Assembly (NCBI GenBank): GCA_035303945.1
Contig: DATGQZ010000020.1
Location: 1 to 64,000, forward strand
Length of the DNA stretch: 64,000 nt
Reading direction: 5' to 3'
Source: DATGMS01 sp035303945
GTDB taxonomy: Bacteria; Bacteroidota; Bacteroidia; Cytophagales; Cyclobacteriaceae
The notes under the pieces are model-generated. The model was not told the DNA's origin. It was given only the letters and a program-made list of their open reading frames with translations, and did no database searches. This document shows, one piece after another, positions 34,586 to 44,556 of this stretch. The first letter of the stretch is position 1. Each line of letters starts with the position of its first letter. The position numbers and the translations under genes were made by a program.

Positions 34586-35440
34586 TCATCCTAATTCCGG
34601 TCCACCGATGAGGAATTGGTTTTCCACTATGCCGGCCATGTGGTTCGTTTTGTAATACATCCTAATCAATTCCCGCTGTATAATAAACCCTTCACTTTGT
34701 AGCCAATGGATAAGATCGGTTTTATCCTGAAGCACGTCCACGACTACCGGCTGATCCAGCTGCTGAAGCGCTGAAGACAGTAAGGCTATAGCGGTCTCCT
34801 TAGATTTGGCTATTAAAGGGCCTACCTGGTAGTAATTTGTTCCAGGTCTGCCTAAGATATATCCTAATATCGAAGCTTCGCCCACGATGATCCTTGCCTT
34901 ATCGGGAGATTGATAATAGAGATAGCGCAGCAGGTTTTGTCTCTTCACGCCGTAGATTTGCCTGTCATATTCGATAATATCCGGAAAGGAAGCTTCTTTT
35001 ATCGGTATGGCTTGGCTCTTAATTGTCACAGCAAGTGGCTGTGGGCCCCGCACCATTCTATAGATACTGTATTCGGCTTCGAAACCCATTTTCTTATAAA
35101 CGGGGAAGCCTGCGGGAGTGGCGTCCAATTTTATAATAGGGTAGTGCTCAAGTCTTTCCAGAATAGCCTTCATCAGCATTTTGGCCAATCCTAATCCCCT
35201 ATAGTTCTTTTGTACCAACATCATTCCTATCCAAGCGAGGCTCTTGTCATAGCCAATTGCCGCAACTGTGGCTACCACCCGCTCTTGGTATAGGGCTACA
35301 AGACATAGACCCGGGCTGTCCTCCAGTAGCAGCTTCCAGTCATGGATGGTTTGATTCCAGCCTTCTTGCTGTTTGATGTCCATGGCAGCAGGCAGGTCGG
35401 CAGCCGTCATAATCCTGATGGTAAAGTCCCTGAAATCCAT
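34586..35440 (-). CDS. Protein with two GNAT acetyltransferase domains
   Basis: 284 residues. The first GNAT domain (about 8-135) has the acetyl-CoA pyrophosphate-binding loop YRGLGLAKMLMKAILE. The second (about 145-275) is a C-terminal acetyltransferase-like domain with RIIVGEASILGYILGRPG and LIHWLQSEGFIIQRELIRM. This tandem arrangement is known from the YitH-like group. Cytoplasmic; the acceptor substrate is unknown. The short intergenic region separating it from the divergent SusC gene is AT-rich. Confidence 0.85.
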   Translation of the reverse strand: MDFRDFTIRIMTAADLPAAMDIKQQEGWNQTIHDWKLLLEDSPGLCLVALYQERVVATVAAIGYDKSLAWIGMMLVQKNYRGLGLAKMLMKAILERLEHYPIIKLDATPAGFPVYKKMGFEAEYSIYRMVRGPQPLAVTIKSQAIPIKEASFPDIIEYDRQIYGVKRQNLLRYLYYQSPDKARIIVGEASILGYILGRPGTNYYQVGPLIAKSKETAIALLSSALQQLDQPVVVDVLQDKTDLIHWLQSEGFIIQRELIRMYYKTNHMAGIVENQFLIGGPELG

Positions 35441-35659
35441 TGGTTCATCTAGTTTAATTAATTCGTCTATCGCCTGAATAGACGTCTAATGTAATTAAAA
35501 TACCAAACGAAAGCATATAGTGAATGGAAATGAAAGAAATAATTTATCCAATTTTATTTTTCATTACTAAAATTGATAATATATTTACTTTCGGAATGAA
35601 ACAAAAGAATTTCTATTGCATATACCTGTGTTTTGCTTTTATAAAACCATTAAATTCAA

Positions 35660-38600
35660 ATGAAACCAAGTAAATCCAAATGCTCCAACCGGCAGCTTAT
35701 GCCAAAAGCCAGAGGTTACACGAGAGCCTTCTGTATCCTGATCGCCATGTGCTTTACATGGACGACCTATGCCCAAAGTATTGTCATCAGAGGCAAGGTA
35801 TCATCTTCTGATGGAGAACCCTTAGTAGGAGCTACCATTCATGTACAAGGATCAACGAAAGGAACTGTAAGTGACCTGGATGGATTCTATCAGTTGCAAG
35901 CCAGCCCCGCTGATGTGCTGGTGTTCTCCTACATCGGGTTTAAATCGAAGGAGATCACTATCGTCAACCAATCCCAATTGGATGTTGTATTGGAGGCTGA
36001 TAGCCAAGAGCTATCGGAGGTGGTAGTGACTGCATTTGGGATTGAAAGAGAACGTAAGGCACTGGGATACTCGGCCCAAGGGGTCGGCAGTGAGGCATTG
36101 ACAGAGGCAAGAGAAACCAATGTGGTCAATTCTCTGAAAGGTAGAATCGCCGGCCTGCACGTCAATCCTTCTTCTGGCGGTGCCGGTGGATCCAGTAATG
36201 TGGTCATCCGGGGCGCAAGTTCTCTTACCGGCAGCAATCAGCCTCTGTACGTACTGGACGGCGTGCCGATAGACAACAGCACATTGGATGCCGCCAACCT
36301 TTCGGATGGAAGGGACTTCGGCGATGGTATCGGCAATATAAACCCCGATGATGTGGAATCCATTACAGTATTGAAGGGGCCCAGTGCAGCGGCTTTGTAT
36401 GGAGCCCGAGGTGCTAACGGTGTCATTCTTATCACTACCAAAAAAGGTTCGGCTAGAAAGGGTGTCGGGGTGGAGCTGAATTCCAACTTTACTTCGGAGA
36501 GCCCTAATGTTTTGCCGATTGTTCAAAACAAATGGGGTGGTGGGTATGGAGGAAATTACAGTTCTTTTGGTACCAGAGAAATTGATGGTGTAGAATATCC
36601 CGTTTACACGAATAGTATGTACGACCATTGGGGAGGGGAAATGGATGGTCGATTGATCATCGTTGACAACATGCCTGAACTTGGCGTAATACCTTATTCA
36701 CCTCAGCCTGCTGGAAATATCCGTGACTTTTACCGTACCGGCAGCACTGCCACCAACACTGTAGCGATCACTGGAGGCAGTGAGAAAAGCTCCGTGCGCG
36801 TATCACTTTCTGATATGCGAAACAAGCATATTCTACCCACAACCAGCTTTACCCGTCAAACTATTGCCGTCAACTTTTCTTCAAAAATAACGGAAAGATT
36901 GACCTTGGAAGGAAGGATGAATTATGTGCGCCAAGCAGGGAAGAACCGCCCTGAGTTAGGTTTTGGGGGAGGCAGTGCCAATGTCGCCAACTCCCTCGCA
37001 CAGCTGGCGCGATTCGTTGATCTCGATTGGTTGAAGAATTACAAGCGACCAGATGGAACCATGGTCAATTATCAGCAGCGGACTCCCCACAACCCTTATT
37101 GGATTGTCAATGAGCTTTTGAGTGAGGATCAAAGAGACCGTGTAATCGGATATATGACAGCTAGGTACAAATTGACGGATTGGCTGACCTTGCAGGCTAG
37201 GAGTGGGACGGACTTTTATAAAGACGTAAGGTTTACCCGTACCGGCATTGGCACTACGGGCGCGAGCACCATCCGTGGTAACCTGAACAATACGCAATGG
37301 GCAGTGAGAGAAGACAACCACGATATATTGTTGATGATCAACAAAGACCTGAGCAGCGACTTTTCTCTTTCCATGTCATTGGGCGCCAATCACCTCAACC
37401 GCCACAACGAGGTGATAGGTGTCAGGGGCGAGAACCTGATCGTGGATGACCTCTACCATATCAGCAACGCCAGAAACGTTGTGCCAAGGCATTCCATCAC
37501 CCGTAAGCAAATGAATTCCGTGTTTGGACAAGCGCAGATAGGCTATAAAAACGGTTTATTCCTAGACCTTACGGGCAGGAATGACTGGTCTTCTACTCTG
37601 GGCAGGGATCATTATTCTTTCTTCTATCCCTCTGCCAGCTTGAGTTTTGTATTGACCGACTTCATCGATGTCAATCCGCGCTTTTTATCGTTTGGCAAAC
37701 TCCGGGCGTCTGTTGCTTCAGCAGGTAATGATGCCAATCCTTACTTGACAAAGGCCGGTTATTCTATAGCCTCGACGGAATTCAACGGACAGCGGTTTGC
37801 GACACTGAGCAACCGCATCCCTTTATTGGATCTCCGCAACGAGTTAACCACTTCAACGGAATTTGGTGCAGATTTGCGCTTCTTCCAAAACCGTTTGGCA
37901 TTTGATTTAACCTATTATCAATCATCGACCAAAAACCAGATCGTTCCCCTGCCTATCTCCCAGTCTTCTGGCTATAGAGATCGAATGATCAATGCCGGTG
38001 AAATCCAAAACAAAGGGTTCGAAGCCTTGGTGACCCTCGGCCTGATCAAAAATACCTCAGGCTTCAATTGGGAGATGATCCTCAACATGTCCAGAAATAA
38101 ATCACAGGTAGTTTCCCTCGCCGACGGCGTGGAATCGCTCGCTCTGCTTGACCATACCTATGCCAGCATAGAAGCCAGGCCAGGGCAGCCTTATGGCAAT
38201 ATTGTCGGCTTCAAATATCTAAGAACCGAGGACGGTCAGCTTTTACTGACTTCTCAAGGTAAGCTGCAACGCACGAATACACGTGAGATTTTGGGCAATA
38301 TTCAACCTGATTTCTTAGGAGGCCTTACCAACACCTTCTCATACAAAACGCTCTCATTAAGTGCACTCATTGATGTAAGAAAAGGAGGACAAATCTTCTC
38401 GCATACCAAATACCGTCAGATGGCAAATGGAACCGGCTATTTCACCCTTCATAGGGAGCCTGAAATGATAATCGAAGGTGTAATACAAAATGAGGATGGC
38501 AGCTATTCCCCCAACACCAATCCTGTGGATCCGCAAAACTATTATGCCCCCAGAGCTTGGTCTAACATAGGGGAGGAGTTTGTCATTGATGCTGATTACG

Positions 38601-38848
38601 TGGCCTTCAGAGAACTTGCCTTAGGTTATGCCCTTCCGGGCAGATTGGTGGCCAAAACACCTTTTACCGCAGCAAAGCTGTCAGTTGTAGGAAGAAATTT
38701 ATTCTATATCTACAGAGATCCGGAATTTAAAGCAATGGGACTTGCGCCAGAGTCTGCATTCAACAACTCGTCTGCCGCACAAGGTTTGGAAACCATGGCC
38801 CTTCCCACCACCAGAAGTGTGGGGGTTAACCTATCAATATCCTTTTAA
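35660..38848 (+). CDS. SusC/RagA-family TonB-dependent transporter
   Basis: 1062 residues with a signal peptide ending TTYAQ (about residue 39). Domains: CarboxypepD_reg-like (VIRGKVSSSDGEPLVGATIHV), the SusC motif LSEVVVTAFGIERERKALGY, a plug with SLTGSNQPLYVLDGVP and NGVILITTKKG, then the barrel, ending RSVGVNLSISF. It opens a polysaccharide locus: the SusD gene starts 12 bases downstream and beta-helix and esterase genes follow. A TonB box is embedded in the EVVVTAF segment. Specificity is set mainly by its SusD partner and cannot be read. Confidence 0.95.
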   Translation: MKPSKSKCSNRQLMPKARGYTRAFCILIAMCFTWTTYAQSIVIRGKVSSSDGEPLVGATIHVQGSTKGTVSDLDGFYQLQASPADVLVFSYIGFKSKEITIVNQSQLDVVLEADSQELSEVVVTAFGIERERKALGYSAQGVGSEALTEARETNVVNSLKGRIAGLHVNPSSGGAGGSSNVVIRGASSLTGSNQPLYVLDGVPIDNSTLDAANLSDGRDFGDGIGNINPDDVESITVLKGPSAAALYGARGANGVILITTKKGSARKGVGVELNSNFTSESPNVLPIVQNKWGGGYGGNYSSFGTREIDGVEYPVYTNSMYDHWGGEMDGRLIIVDNMPELGVIPYSPQPAGNIRDFYRTGSTATNTVAITGGSEKSSVRVSLSDMRNKHILPTTSFTRQTIAVNFSSKITERLTLEGRMNYVRQAGKNRPELGFGGGSANVANSLAQLARFVDLDWLKNYKRPDGTMVNYQQRTPHNPYWIVNELLSEDQRDRVIGYMTARYKLTDWLTLQARSGTDFYKDVRFTRTGIGTTGASTIRGNLNNTQWAVREDNHDILLMINKDLSSDFSLSMSLGANHLNRHNEVIGVRGENLIVDDLYHISNARNVVPRHSITRKQMNSVFGQAQIGYKNGLFLDLTGRNDWSSTLGRDHYSFFYPSASLSFVLTDFIDVNPRFLSFGKLRASVASAGNDANPYLTKAGYSIASTEFNGQRFATLSNRIPLLDLRNELTTSTEFGADLRFFQNRLAFDLTYYQSSTKNQIVPLPISQSSGYRDRMINAGEIQNKGFEALVTLGLIKNTSGFNWEMILNMSRNKSQVVSLADGVESLALLDHTYASIEARPGQPYGNIVGFKYLRTEDGQLLLTSQGKLQRTNTREILGNIQPDFLGGLTNTFSYKTLSLSALIDVRKGGQIFSHTKYRQMANGTGYFTLHREPEMIIEGVIQNEDGSYSPNTNPVDPQNYYAPRAWSNIGEEFVIDADYVAFRELALGYALPGRLVAKTPFTAAKLSVVGRNLFYIYRDPEFKAMGLAPESAFNNSSAAQGLETMALPTTRSVGVNLSISF

Positions 38849-38860
38849 ATTGATTCATTT

Positions 38861-40399
38861 ATGAAACGAATATATTCTTTAAAAAAAGTCAGTTTAGCCA
38901 TAATGGTGGTTCTTCTGAATGCCTGTACGAGCGGCTTTGATGAGCTAAATACCAATCCCTCCATGGTGACGAAGGAGGTGATGAAACCGGAGATGTTGCT
39001 GACCTCCGTATTAAAAAACTCAATTTTTGAAGTGCATGGATCTGGCTTGGTACACGAGTGGGCGGGCTATTATAGTAATCCGGCAACGGTTCCTTTGGCC
39101 AATAGAAACTGGGCAGATCCTTTTATGGCCCACTATAGAAACTACGTGCTGAATATTGCTGAGGCAGCAAGACTCTCGGAGCAGGAACCACTGCGCGCCA
39201 ACCAACACGCCATCGCCAGAATCTGGAGGGTATGGGTTTTTCACCAATTGACCGACGCCTACGGCGATATTCCCTATTTTCAGTCCGGACTTGATGTGGC
39301 TGATGCTGTTAATGCCCCTGTGTATGACAGCCAAGAAGCTATTTATCAAGATCTGCTCAATGAGTTGAAGGTGACAGCTGCCATGCTTAGTGATGATCCC
39401 AATATGATTCCCTACGGAGCGGCGGACATTCTTTTTCAAGGAAACATTGATAAGTGGAGGAGGTTTGCTAATTCCCTACGCTTGCGACTAGCCATGCGGG
39501 TGCGGTATGCCTCTCCTGAATTGGCAAAGGAGCATGTCTTGGATGTGATTGACAAACCTTTAATAGATAGCAATTTATTTAATGCTGCTTTGACTACAGA
39601 AGGAGAAGGTGCCGCCAATGTCAACAACCGAAACCCCTTCTACAACCGATCCATTAGTAATACCGTGCCGCTCTACGCTTCTCTGACCACATCCGAAAAC
39701 CTGCTGAAAAGGAACGATCCCCGCTTGGAAATTTACCTCACACCTGCGCCTGAACCACAAGATGGTGCTATCTGGAGAGGCCGTCCGTTGGCAGTTGATC
39801 TGGAACAGGAGGAAGGTTGGTCTGGGAGCGGCTACTATGTCCAAGAGCACATCGCCAGTGCGGGAGCCTATTTCCTGAAGCCAGTGTATAGCATCATGGT
39901 GTTAAATGCAGCGGAAGTAAGCTTGTTAAGGGCAGAAGCAGCTTTAGCAGGATTTACTACTGAAGACAAAAACGCCTTGCTTAAAGATGGTATAAGAAAA
40001 TCTTTGGAGTATTATCAGGTCAATGCCGAACAGATAGAAATCTATTTGGCTTCAGACTTCCTTCAATTAGACAGTTCTGAAGAAGAACAGTTGGAGGAAA
40101 TCATTGTGCAGAAATGGCTGGCCAACTATTATCAAGGTAACGAATCCTGGGCAGAATACCGCCGCACAGGCTATCCACTGATATGGGTTGGAAAGCAATC
40201 CAATGATACCGGCCAAACCATTCCTCGACGCATGACCTATCCTGATGATGAGTATTTTAAAAACGAAACAAATGTCAGAAGTGCAGTAGAGAGAATGAGT
40301 AACGGTGACTCCTACGCTAGCAGAGTGTGGTGGGACAAAAAGCCGGGACTTCCGTTCTCTCATCCGCGACAAGGACAGTTTCCCCCGGACATCTATTAA
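38861..40399 (+). CDS. SusD/RagB-family lipoprotein (SusD-like 2 type)
   Basis: 512 residues with a lipoprotein signal ending at C22 (LLNAC). The N-terminal FDELNTNPSMVTKE and later YGDIPYFQSGL and AEVSLLRAEAALAG segments are typical of the PF12771 subgroup of SusD proteins. The final part contains NYYQGNESWAEYRRTGYPLI, the region usually close to the ligand. It binds the glycan imported by the SusC immediately upstream. The following gene begins 63 bases later on the same strand. Confidence 0.93.
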   Translation: MKRIYSLKKVSLAIMVVLLNACTSGFDELNTNPSMVTKEVMKPEMLLTSVLKNSIFEVHGSGLVHEWAGYYSNPATVPLANRNWADPFMAHYRNYVLNIAEAARLSEQEPLRANQHAIARIWRVWVFHQLTDAYGDIPYFQSGLDVADAVNAPVYDSQEAIYQDLLNELKVTAAMLSDDPNMIPYGAADILFQGNIDKWRRFANSLRLRLAMRVRYASPELAKEHVLDVIDKPLIDSNLFNAALTTEGEGAANVNNRNPFYNRSISNTVPLYASLTTSENLLKRNDPRLEIYLTPAPEPQDGAIWRGRPLAVDLEQEEGWSGSGYYVQEHIASAGAYFLKPVYSIMVLNAAEVSLLRAEAALAGFTTEDKNALLKDGIRKSLEYYQVNAEQIEIYLASDFLQLDSSEEEQLEEIIVQKWLANYYQGNESWAEYRRTGYPLIWVGKQSNDTGQTIPRRMTYPDDEYFKNETNVRSAVERMSNGDSYASRVWWDKKPGLPFSHPRQGQFPPDIY

Positions 40400-40461
40400 A
40401 GTTACTATTAAACTTATATTTGAAATGGTAAAAACGCTCTATAAAGACGGTAAATTAGAAC

Positions 40462-42729
40462 ATGTTGAAAACTTGGAAACTCCCGCTGCAGGTGCTTTTG
40501 TTGATCAACGTTTTAAGTTGTACACGTGCTCATCTTGATAATCCAGAAGAGCCAAAAGCAGATGCGGCTTCCGCTTATGTCCACTACAGCCAACTAACGC
40601 TAAACAGTTCCTTGGCAGAAGTAGAAGAAGCATTTAATCGGTTTAGCGGGAGTTATTTTGGAGCCAAGAGTGATTCCATTTACCACCATACTTTTGGAGA
40701 GCAGATTTCCATAAAGGATGAAGGGCATTGGGCTTACATATCCGAAGTGTCCGCAAGCCTTTTTTGGGAGACGAATCTGCCGGCGAGGAGCTATGTGGAG
40801 TATGGGGAAGCAGGCGCATTTGACCACCGGACAGCATTCCAGGAACGACATTATTTCCTTCATTTGCACTATCTGAGAAATCTGAAACCAGACACAACGT
40901 ACGAATATCGTTTGGTGGCGGAGGATGAATTTGGCAACCCGGTCATTTCTGACGCCAAAAAGTTTCGCACCCAAAGTTTGCCAAATGCTATCCGTATTCC
41001 CGACGATCTTGGGGAACCTCCCTTTGTACTTGATCAGCCTAATGCCACTTACTTGGTGACGGCTGATATTGTAGGAAAGAGAAGCTTGATAGTTGTTGCT
41101 GCCGAGAACATCACCATAGACCTCGGGGGCAACATCTTAACGCACGCTGATGAGCAAATTGCTGATGCTGACTTCAATGACGTAGAAAGATCCGGTGTCG
41201 GTATTCGCTGGAGGGACGGTGGACGAAAGGTAGGGCTCAAAATATTCAACGGTACGTTAAAGCAGGGAGTTGGCAATAACAATACTGCCTTGATTGGTGG
41301 CGAAAATATGCTGAAGCCTGATCCTGAAACTAAGAAAAACTATCAGGGCAGTATCAATAGGGGATTTAGCAATATCGAGCTCAGTAATAAGGGGGACATA
41401 GAAATTGCCGGGGTCACGGCTATTTACCACTTGCCGCAATCATGGGGTATGCGCTTTGAAGGTGCTTTTGGAGCATATCAGATTCACCACAATGTATTTT
41501 TGGATCAGGGCATCCAAATGTTCGATCGACATGGCGCTGGCGGGTCAAGATCCATGGGATTTGTGGCTGGAGATGATGAAGCTTGGGATTCTGATCATAA
41601 CAATTTCAAAGTTCACCATAACCTGATCAAAAGAACCCGGCAAAATGCAATCAACGTAGCGAGAGAAATCCACCACAACGAAATTTATGTGGACAGTTGG
41701 GTAGTCAATTCTTTTGGTATTCAGCCCAGCAACAACAACGGGCGGGTCTATGACAACAAGATCTTTCTGACGGGATATTATGCCTGTGGAATATTATGGG
41801 CATCAGCCAACCTTCAGGTGTTAGGAAATTTTATCCATATGGAGGGTGTGCGGACGATGATCGACAAACCCAATGAAGGACGTCGCTTGATTGAAACTTG
41901 GGGTGAGCAAGATGTATTGGCGGGAATGCGCATCACCAATTACAGCAAGGGCGGACAGGAAAGGGAAAACCTACAATACAAAAAGAATGTCATCTTCGGC
42001 AGATCAAGAGATGGCGCTGAACTGAGGGGCACGGAGTTCTTCTCCGATTTCTCCAATAAAGATATTGTGTTCAAAGAAAATGTTGTGAAAATTCTATCCA
42101 TGGATACGCTTCCTTCTAAAACATCTACTATCAACACCCAGGGAGCGTTTAATGACAGGAGCAGGCACTTGCCGATCTTCTATAGCAATACGGTCTCCAT
42201 GTCTAATCTTTGTAATATTCGCTTTGGGGATGATTATGGACAGGGAAGTAACCACCAATTCGTCAATTGTCGAATTGTAAAGTTAGCCGACCATCCCGAC
42301 TACCACACGTTCAAATTTGATGGGGGCAATTCGGTGTTTAACCATGTTTTGCTAGACTGCCAATTTGAGCAGGGGGCCCGTATGGACGACGTTTATTGGG
42401 AAAGAACAGGTTCACTCAGCAATTACAGCATCAAATGGACCTTAGCTATACAAACAGTACCTCTTGCTGAGATTGTGATTAGGGACAACAATGGCCATAT
42501 CCATTTTAAGGGGCAAGCGGATGCCCAAGGTCACAGGGCGACAGCTTTGCCGCAATTTATCATTCGGCCTACGGAGTGGGAGGAAGGGAAGGAAGAGGTG
42601 CCTGTAGTCAATAAGTTGGCCCATCAGAAAGAAGCTTTTTCTCCTTACCGCGTGGAAGTAAGCTATGGAGGGAAAACGGTACGTCAGGAGGTTGAACTGG
42701 AGGGAAAAACTCAAATTACCATACAATAA
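40462..42729 (+). CDS. Right-handed beta-helix lipoprotein with N-terminal fibronectin-like domain
   Basis: 755 residues. A probable lipoprotein signal ends at C20 (INVLSC). A fibronectin type III-like domain spans about 70-165 (SASLFWETNLPARSYVEYGE, DTTYEYRLVAEDEFG). A parallel beta-helix region runs from about 190 to 620, with repeated asparagine/histidine-rich rungs such as HHNVFLDQGIQ, VHHNLIKRTRQNAINVAREIHHNEI and NNGRVYDNKIFL. The C-terminal 100 residues look like a carboxypeptidase-regulatory-like beta-sandwich (IVIRDNNGHIHFKGQADAQG). Beta-helix proteins in SusC/SusD operons are often polysaccharide lyases or chondroitinase-B/alginate-lyase relatives; I do not recognise the catalytic residues, so function stays open. 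Paralogue of the protein at 46802. Confidence 0.8.
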   Translation: MLKTWKLPLQVLLLINVLSCTRAHLDNPEEPKADAASAYVHYSQLTLNSSLAEVEEAFNRFSGSYFGAKSDSIYHHTFGEQISIKDEGHWAYISEVSASLFWETNLPARSYVEYGEAGAFDHRTAFQERHYFLHLHYLRNLKPDTTYEYRLVAEDEFGNPVISDAKKFRTQSLPNAIRIPDDLGEPPFVLDQPNATYLVTADIVGKRSLIVVAAENITIDLGGNILTHADEQIADADFNDVERSGVGIRWRDGGRKVGLKIFNGTLKQGVGNNNTALIGGENMLKPDPETKKNYQGSINRGFSNIELSNKGDIEIAGVTAIYHLPQSWGMRFEGAFGAYQIHHNVFLDQGIQMFDRHGAGGSRSMGFVAGDDEAWDSDHNNFKVHHNLIKRTRQNAINVAREIHHNEIYVDSWVVNSFGIQPSNNNGRVYDNKIFLTGYYACGILWASANLQVLGNFIHMEGVRTMIDKPNEGRRLIETWGEQDVLAGMRITNYSKGGQERENLQYKKNVIFGRSRDGAELRGTEFFSDFSNKDIVFKENVVKILSMDTLPSKTSTINTQGAFNDRSRHLPIFYSNTVSMSNLCNIRFGDDYGQGSNHQFVNCRIVKLADHPDYHTFKFDGGNSVFNHVLLDCQFEQGARMDDVYWERTGSLSNYSIKWTLAIQTVPLAEIVIRDNNGHIHFKGQADAQGHRATALPQFIIRPTEWEEGKEEVPVVNKLAHQKEAFSPYRVEVSYGGKTVRQEVELEGKTQITIQ

Positions 42730-42750
42730 CCTTATATTACACCTCAGCCT

Positions 42751-44556
42751 ATGTTTGCAAAAAAGATAGTCATTAGCACAGCATATGCTTTCTCTCTTTC
42801 CCTTCATCTAAGCGCTTTGATCCTCGTTTTGATCTGCATTAGCTGTAGGCCAGATAGAAGTTCAGGGGCAGACTTGGTATTGGTCAACGGCAAAATTATT
42901 ACGGTGGACAGTGCGTTCAGCATCGTTGAAGCAGTAGCTATTCACAATGGACGATTTGTATCGGTAGGGACTACAGAAGAGGTTAACAAATGGATTTCCC
43001 CCGCTACCAGAATCCTAGATCTCAAAGGACACACCGCCATTCCTGGGATAATAGAAGGTCACGCCCATCTCGTAGCTGCTTCCCAAAGTGAGCTTTCAGA
43101 ACTCATTCCAGCAGTTTCCAATATGGAGGAACTGCTCAGTTGGATCGCTCAACAGGCCCAGTCAAAGAAAGCAGGTGAGTGGATTGTTCACCCTAAGTTC
43201 TTTTCTACCCGATTGGATGAGATGCGGGCACCCACTTTAGAAGAACTGGATGCGGTGGCTCCGGAGCATCCGGTATTCCTCAACGGGAGCTATGGGGGAA
43301 TGGTAAACACCAAAGCCCTTGAAATTTCAGGATTAACGGCATCCAATCATCCAGGATTGTTGAGGGATAAGTTCACGGGCAAACACAATGGCAGTTTGTT
43401 CCGTTCGGCTTTTGAGTTGCTGGCATTGCCTCAGCCAAACGATTTGACCTTTGAAGAAAAGCGGGCAGCTCTCAAAGCTATGCTTGCACGCTACAATGAG
43501 GTTGGGATTACATCAGTAATACTCGGAAGGAGCGACAAGGGTGAGCTGGCCCTCTTTGAAGCGCTTTTGGCGGACGATGAACTGACTGCCAGACTATATC
43601 TTAATTTTGCCTTTCCGTTCTCTCCAAAGGCCACTCTAGACGAAATTAAAGCATCTATTTCCCAATTAGGCTTCCGCACCGGTGACGGCAACGAATGGAT
43701 AAAAGTCGGTGCATTGAAGGCGGTGGTGGATGGAGGAATTTTGACCGGTACTGCTTTCCTTCGAGAACCTTGGAGCTCAAAGGCACAGAACATATTTGGA
43801 AGGAGTGCCGATAACTACCAGGGGGAACTTTACCTTAACCAAAGAGAATTGGCCAAGCTCATTATCGCTGCAGATGATGCTGGATGGAACTTTACAGCTC
43901 ATGTGACAGGCGGCGGAGCAGTAGATACCTTGCTGGCGGCTTTTGAGGAGGTAGGCGGTACACGTACGATCAGAGATAAGCGTTTCTCCATTATCCATGG
44001 TAACTTTTATACACCTCAAGCCATCGCTAAAATGAGGGATTTAGGTATATATGCGAATATGCAGGCGGCTTGGTTATACATGGATGGAGATTTCATCAAT
44101 GCTGTAAGCAACGACGAAAGAACTGATTTTCATCCCTACAAAAGCTTGTACGAGGCTAAAGTCCAAGTGATAGGCGGTTCGGATCATATGGTAAAAACGG
44201 ACCCGAATAGCGCCGTCAATCCGTATAATCCTTTTCTGTCTATAGCTACCGTGGTGAACAGGAAGACCCGAAGCGGCTTAACTTTTAATGCTGCGGAACG
44301 AATTTCCCGTCAGGAAGCGCTTAAAATGTACACCATCAACAATGCCCATGCTTCTTTTGAAGAGGACATCAAAGGGTCTATTGAAAGGGATAAGCTTGCG
44401 GATATGGTTGTTCTGTCGGCGGATATCCTGAGCTGCCCGGAAGATGAAATAAAAGATATTTTCCCTATTTTGACAATTATAGGAGGCAAAGAGGTTTTTG
44501 ATAAGGGGATACTGACTGCCGACAATGATCCAAACCCAACAGCATATGCCAAATAA
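42751..44556 (+). CDS. YtcJ-like amidohydrolase lipoprotein
   Basis: 601 residues, lipoprotein signal to about C32 (ICISC). The urease-superfamily amidohydrolase body begins ADLVLVNGKIITVDSAFSIVEAVAI; the HxH metal motif is H104-A-H106 (IIEGHAHLV). Later likely ligands are AHVTGGGAVDTLL, SIIHGNFYT and the Asp in VIGGSDHMVKTDP. Homologues hydrolyse exocyclic amide or carbamate bonds; extracytoplasmic copies are frequent in marine Bacteroidota. In this operon it could remove N-acyl groups from glycan fragments, but this is inference. Its last 11 bases overlap the start of the esterase gene. Confidence 0.85.
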   Translation: MFAKKIVISTAYAFSLSLHLSALILVLICISCRPDRSSGADLVLVNGKIITVDSAFSIVEAVAIHNGRFVSVGTTEEVNKWISPATRILDLKGHTAIPGIIEGHAHLVAASQSELSELIPAVSNMEELLSWIAQQAQSKKAGEWIVHPKFFSTRLDEMRAPTLEELDAVAPEHPVFLNGSYGGMVNTKALEISGLTASNHPGLLRDKFTGKHNGSLFRSAFELLALPQPNDLTFEEKRAALKAMLARYNEVGITSVILGRSDKGELALFEALLADDELTARLYLNFAFPFSPKATLDEIKASISQLGFRTGDGNEWIKVGALKAVVDGGILTGTAFLREPWSSKAQNIFGRSADNYQGELYLNQRELAKLIIAADDAGWNFTAHVTGGGAVDTLLAAFEEVGGTRTIRDKRFSIIHGNFYTPQAIAKMRDLGIYANMQAAWLYMDGDFINAVSNDERTDFHPYKSLYEAKVQVIGGSDHMVKTDPNSAVNPYNPFLSIATVVNRKTRSGLTFNAAERISRQEALKMYTINNAHASFEEDIKGSIERDKLADMVVLSADILSCPEDEIKDIFPILTIIGGKEVFDKGILTADNDPNPTAYAK

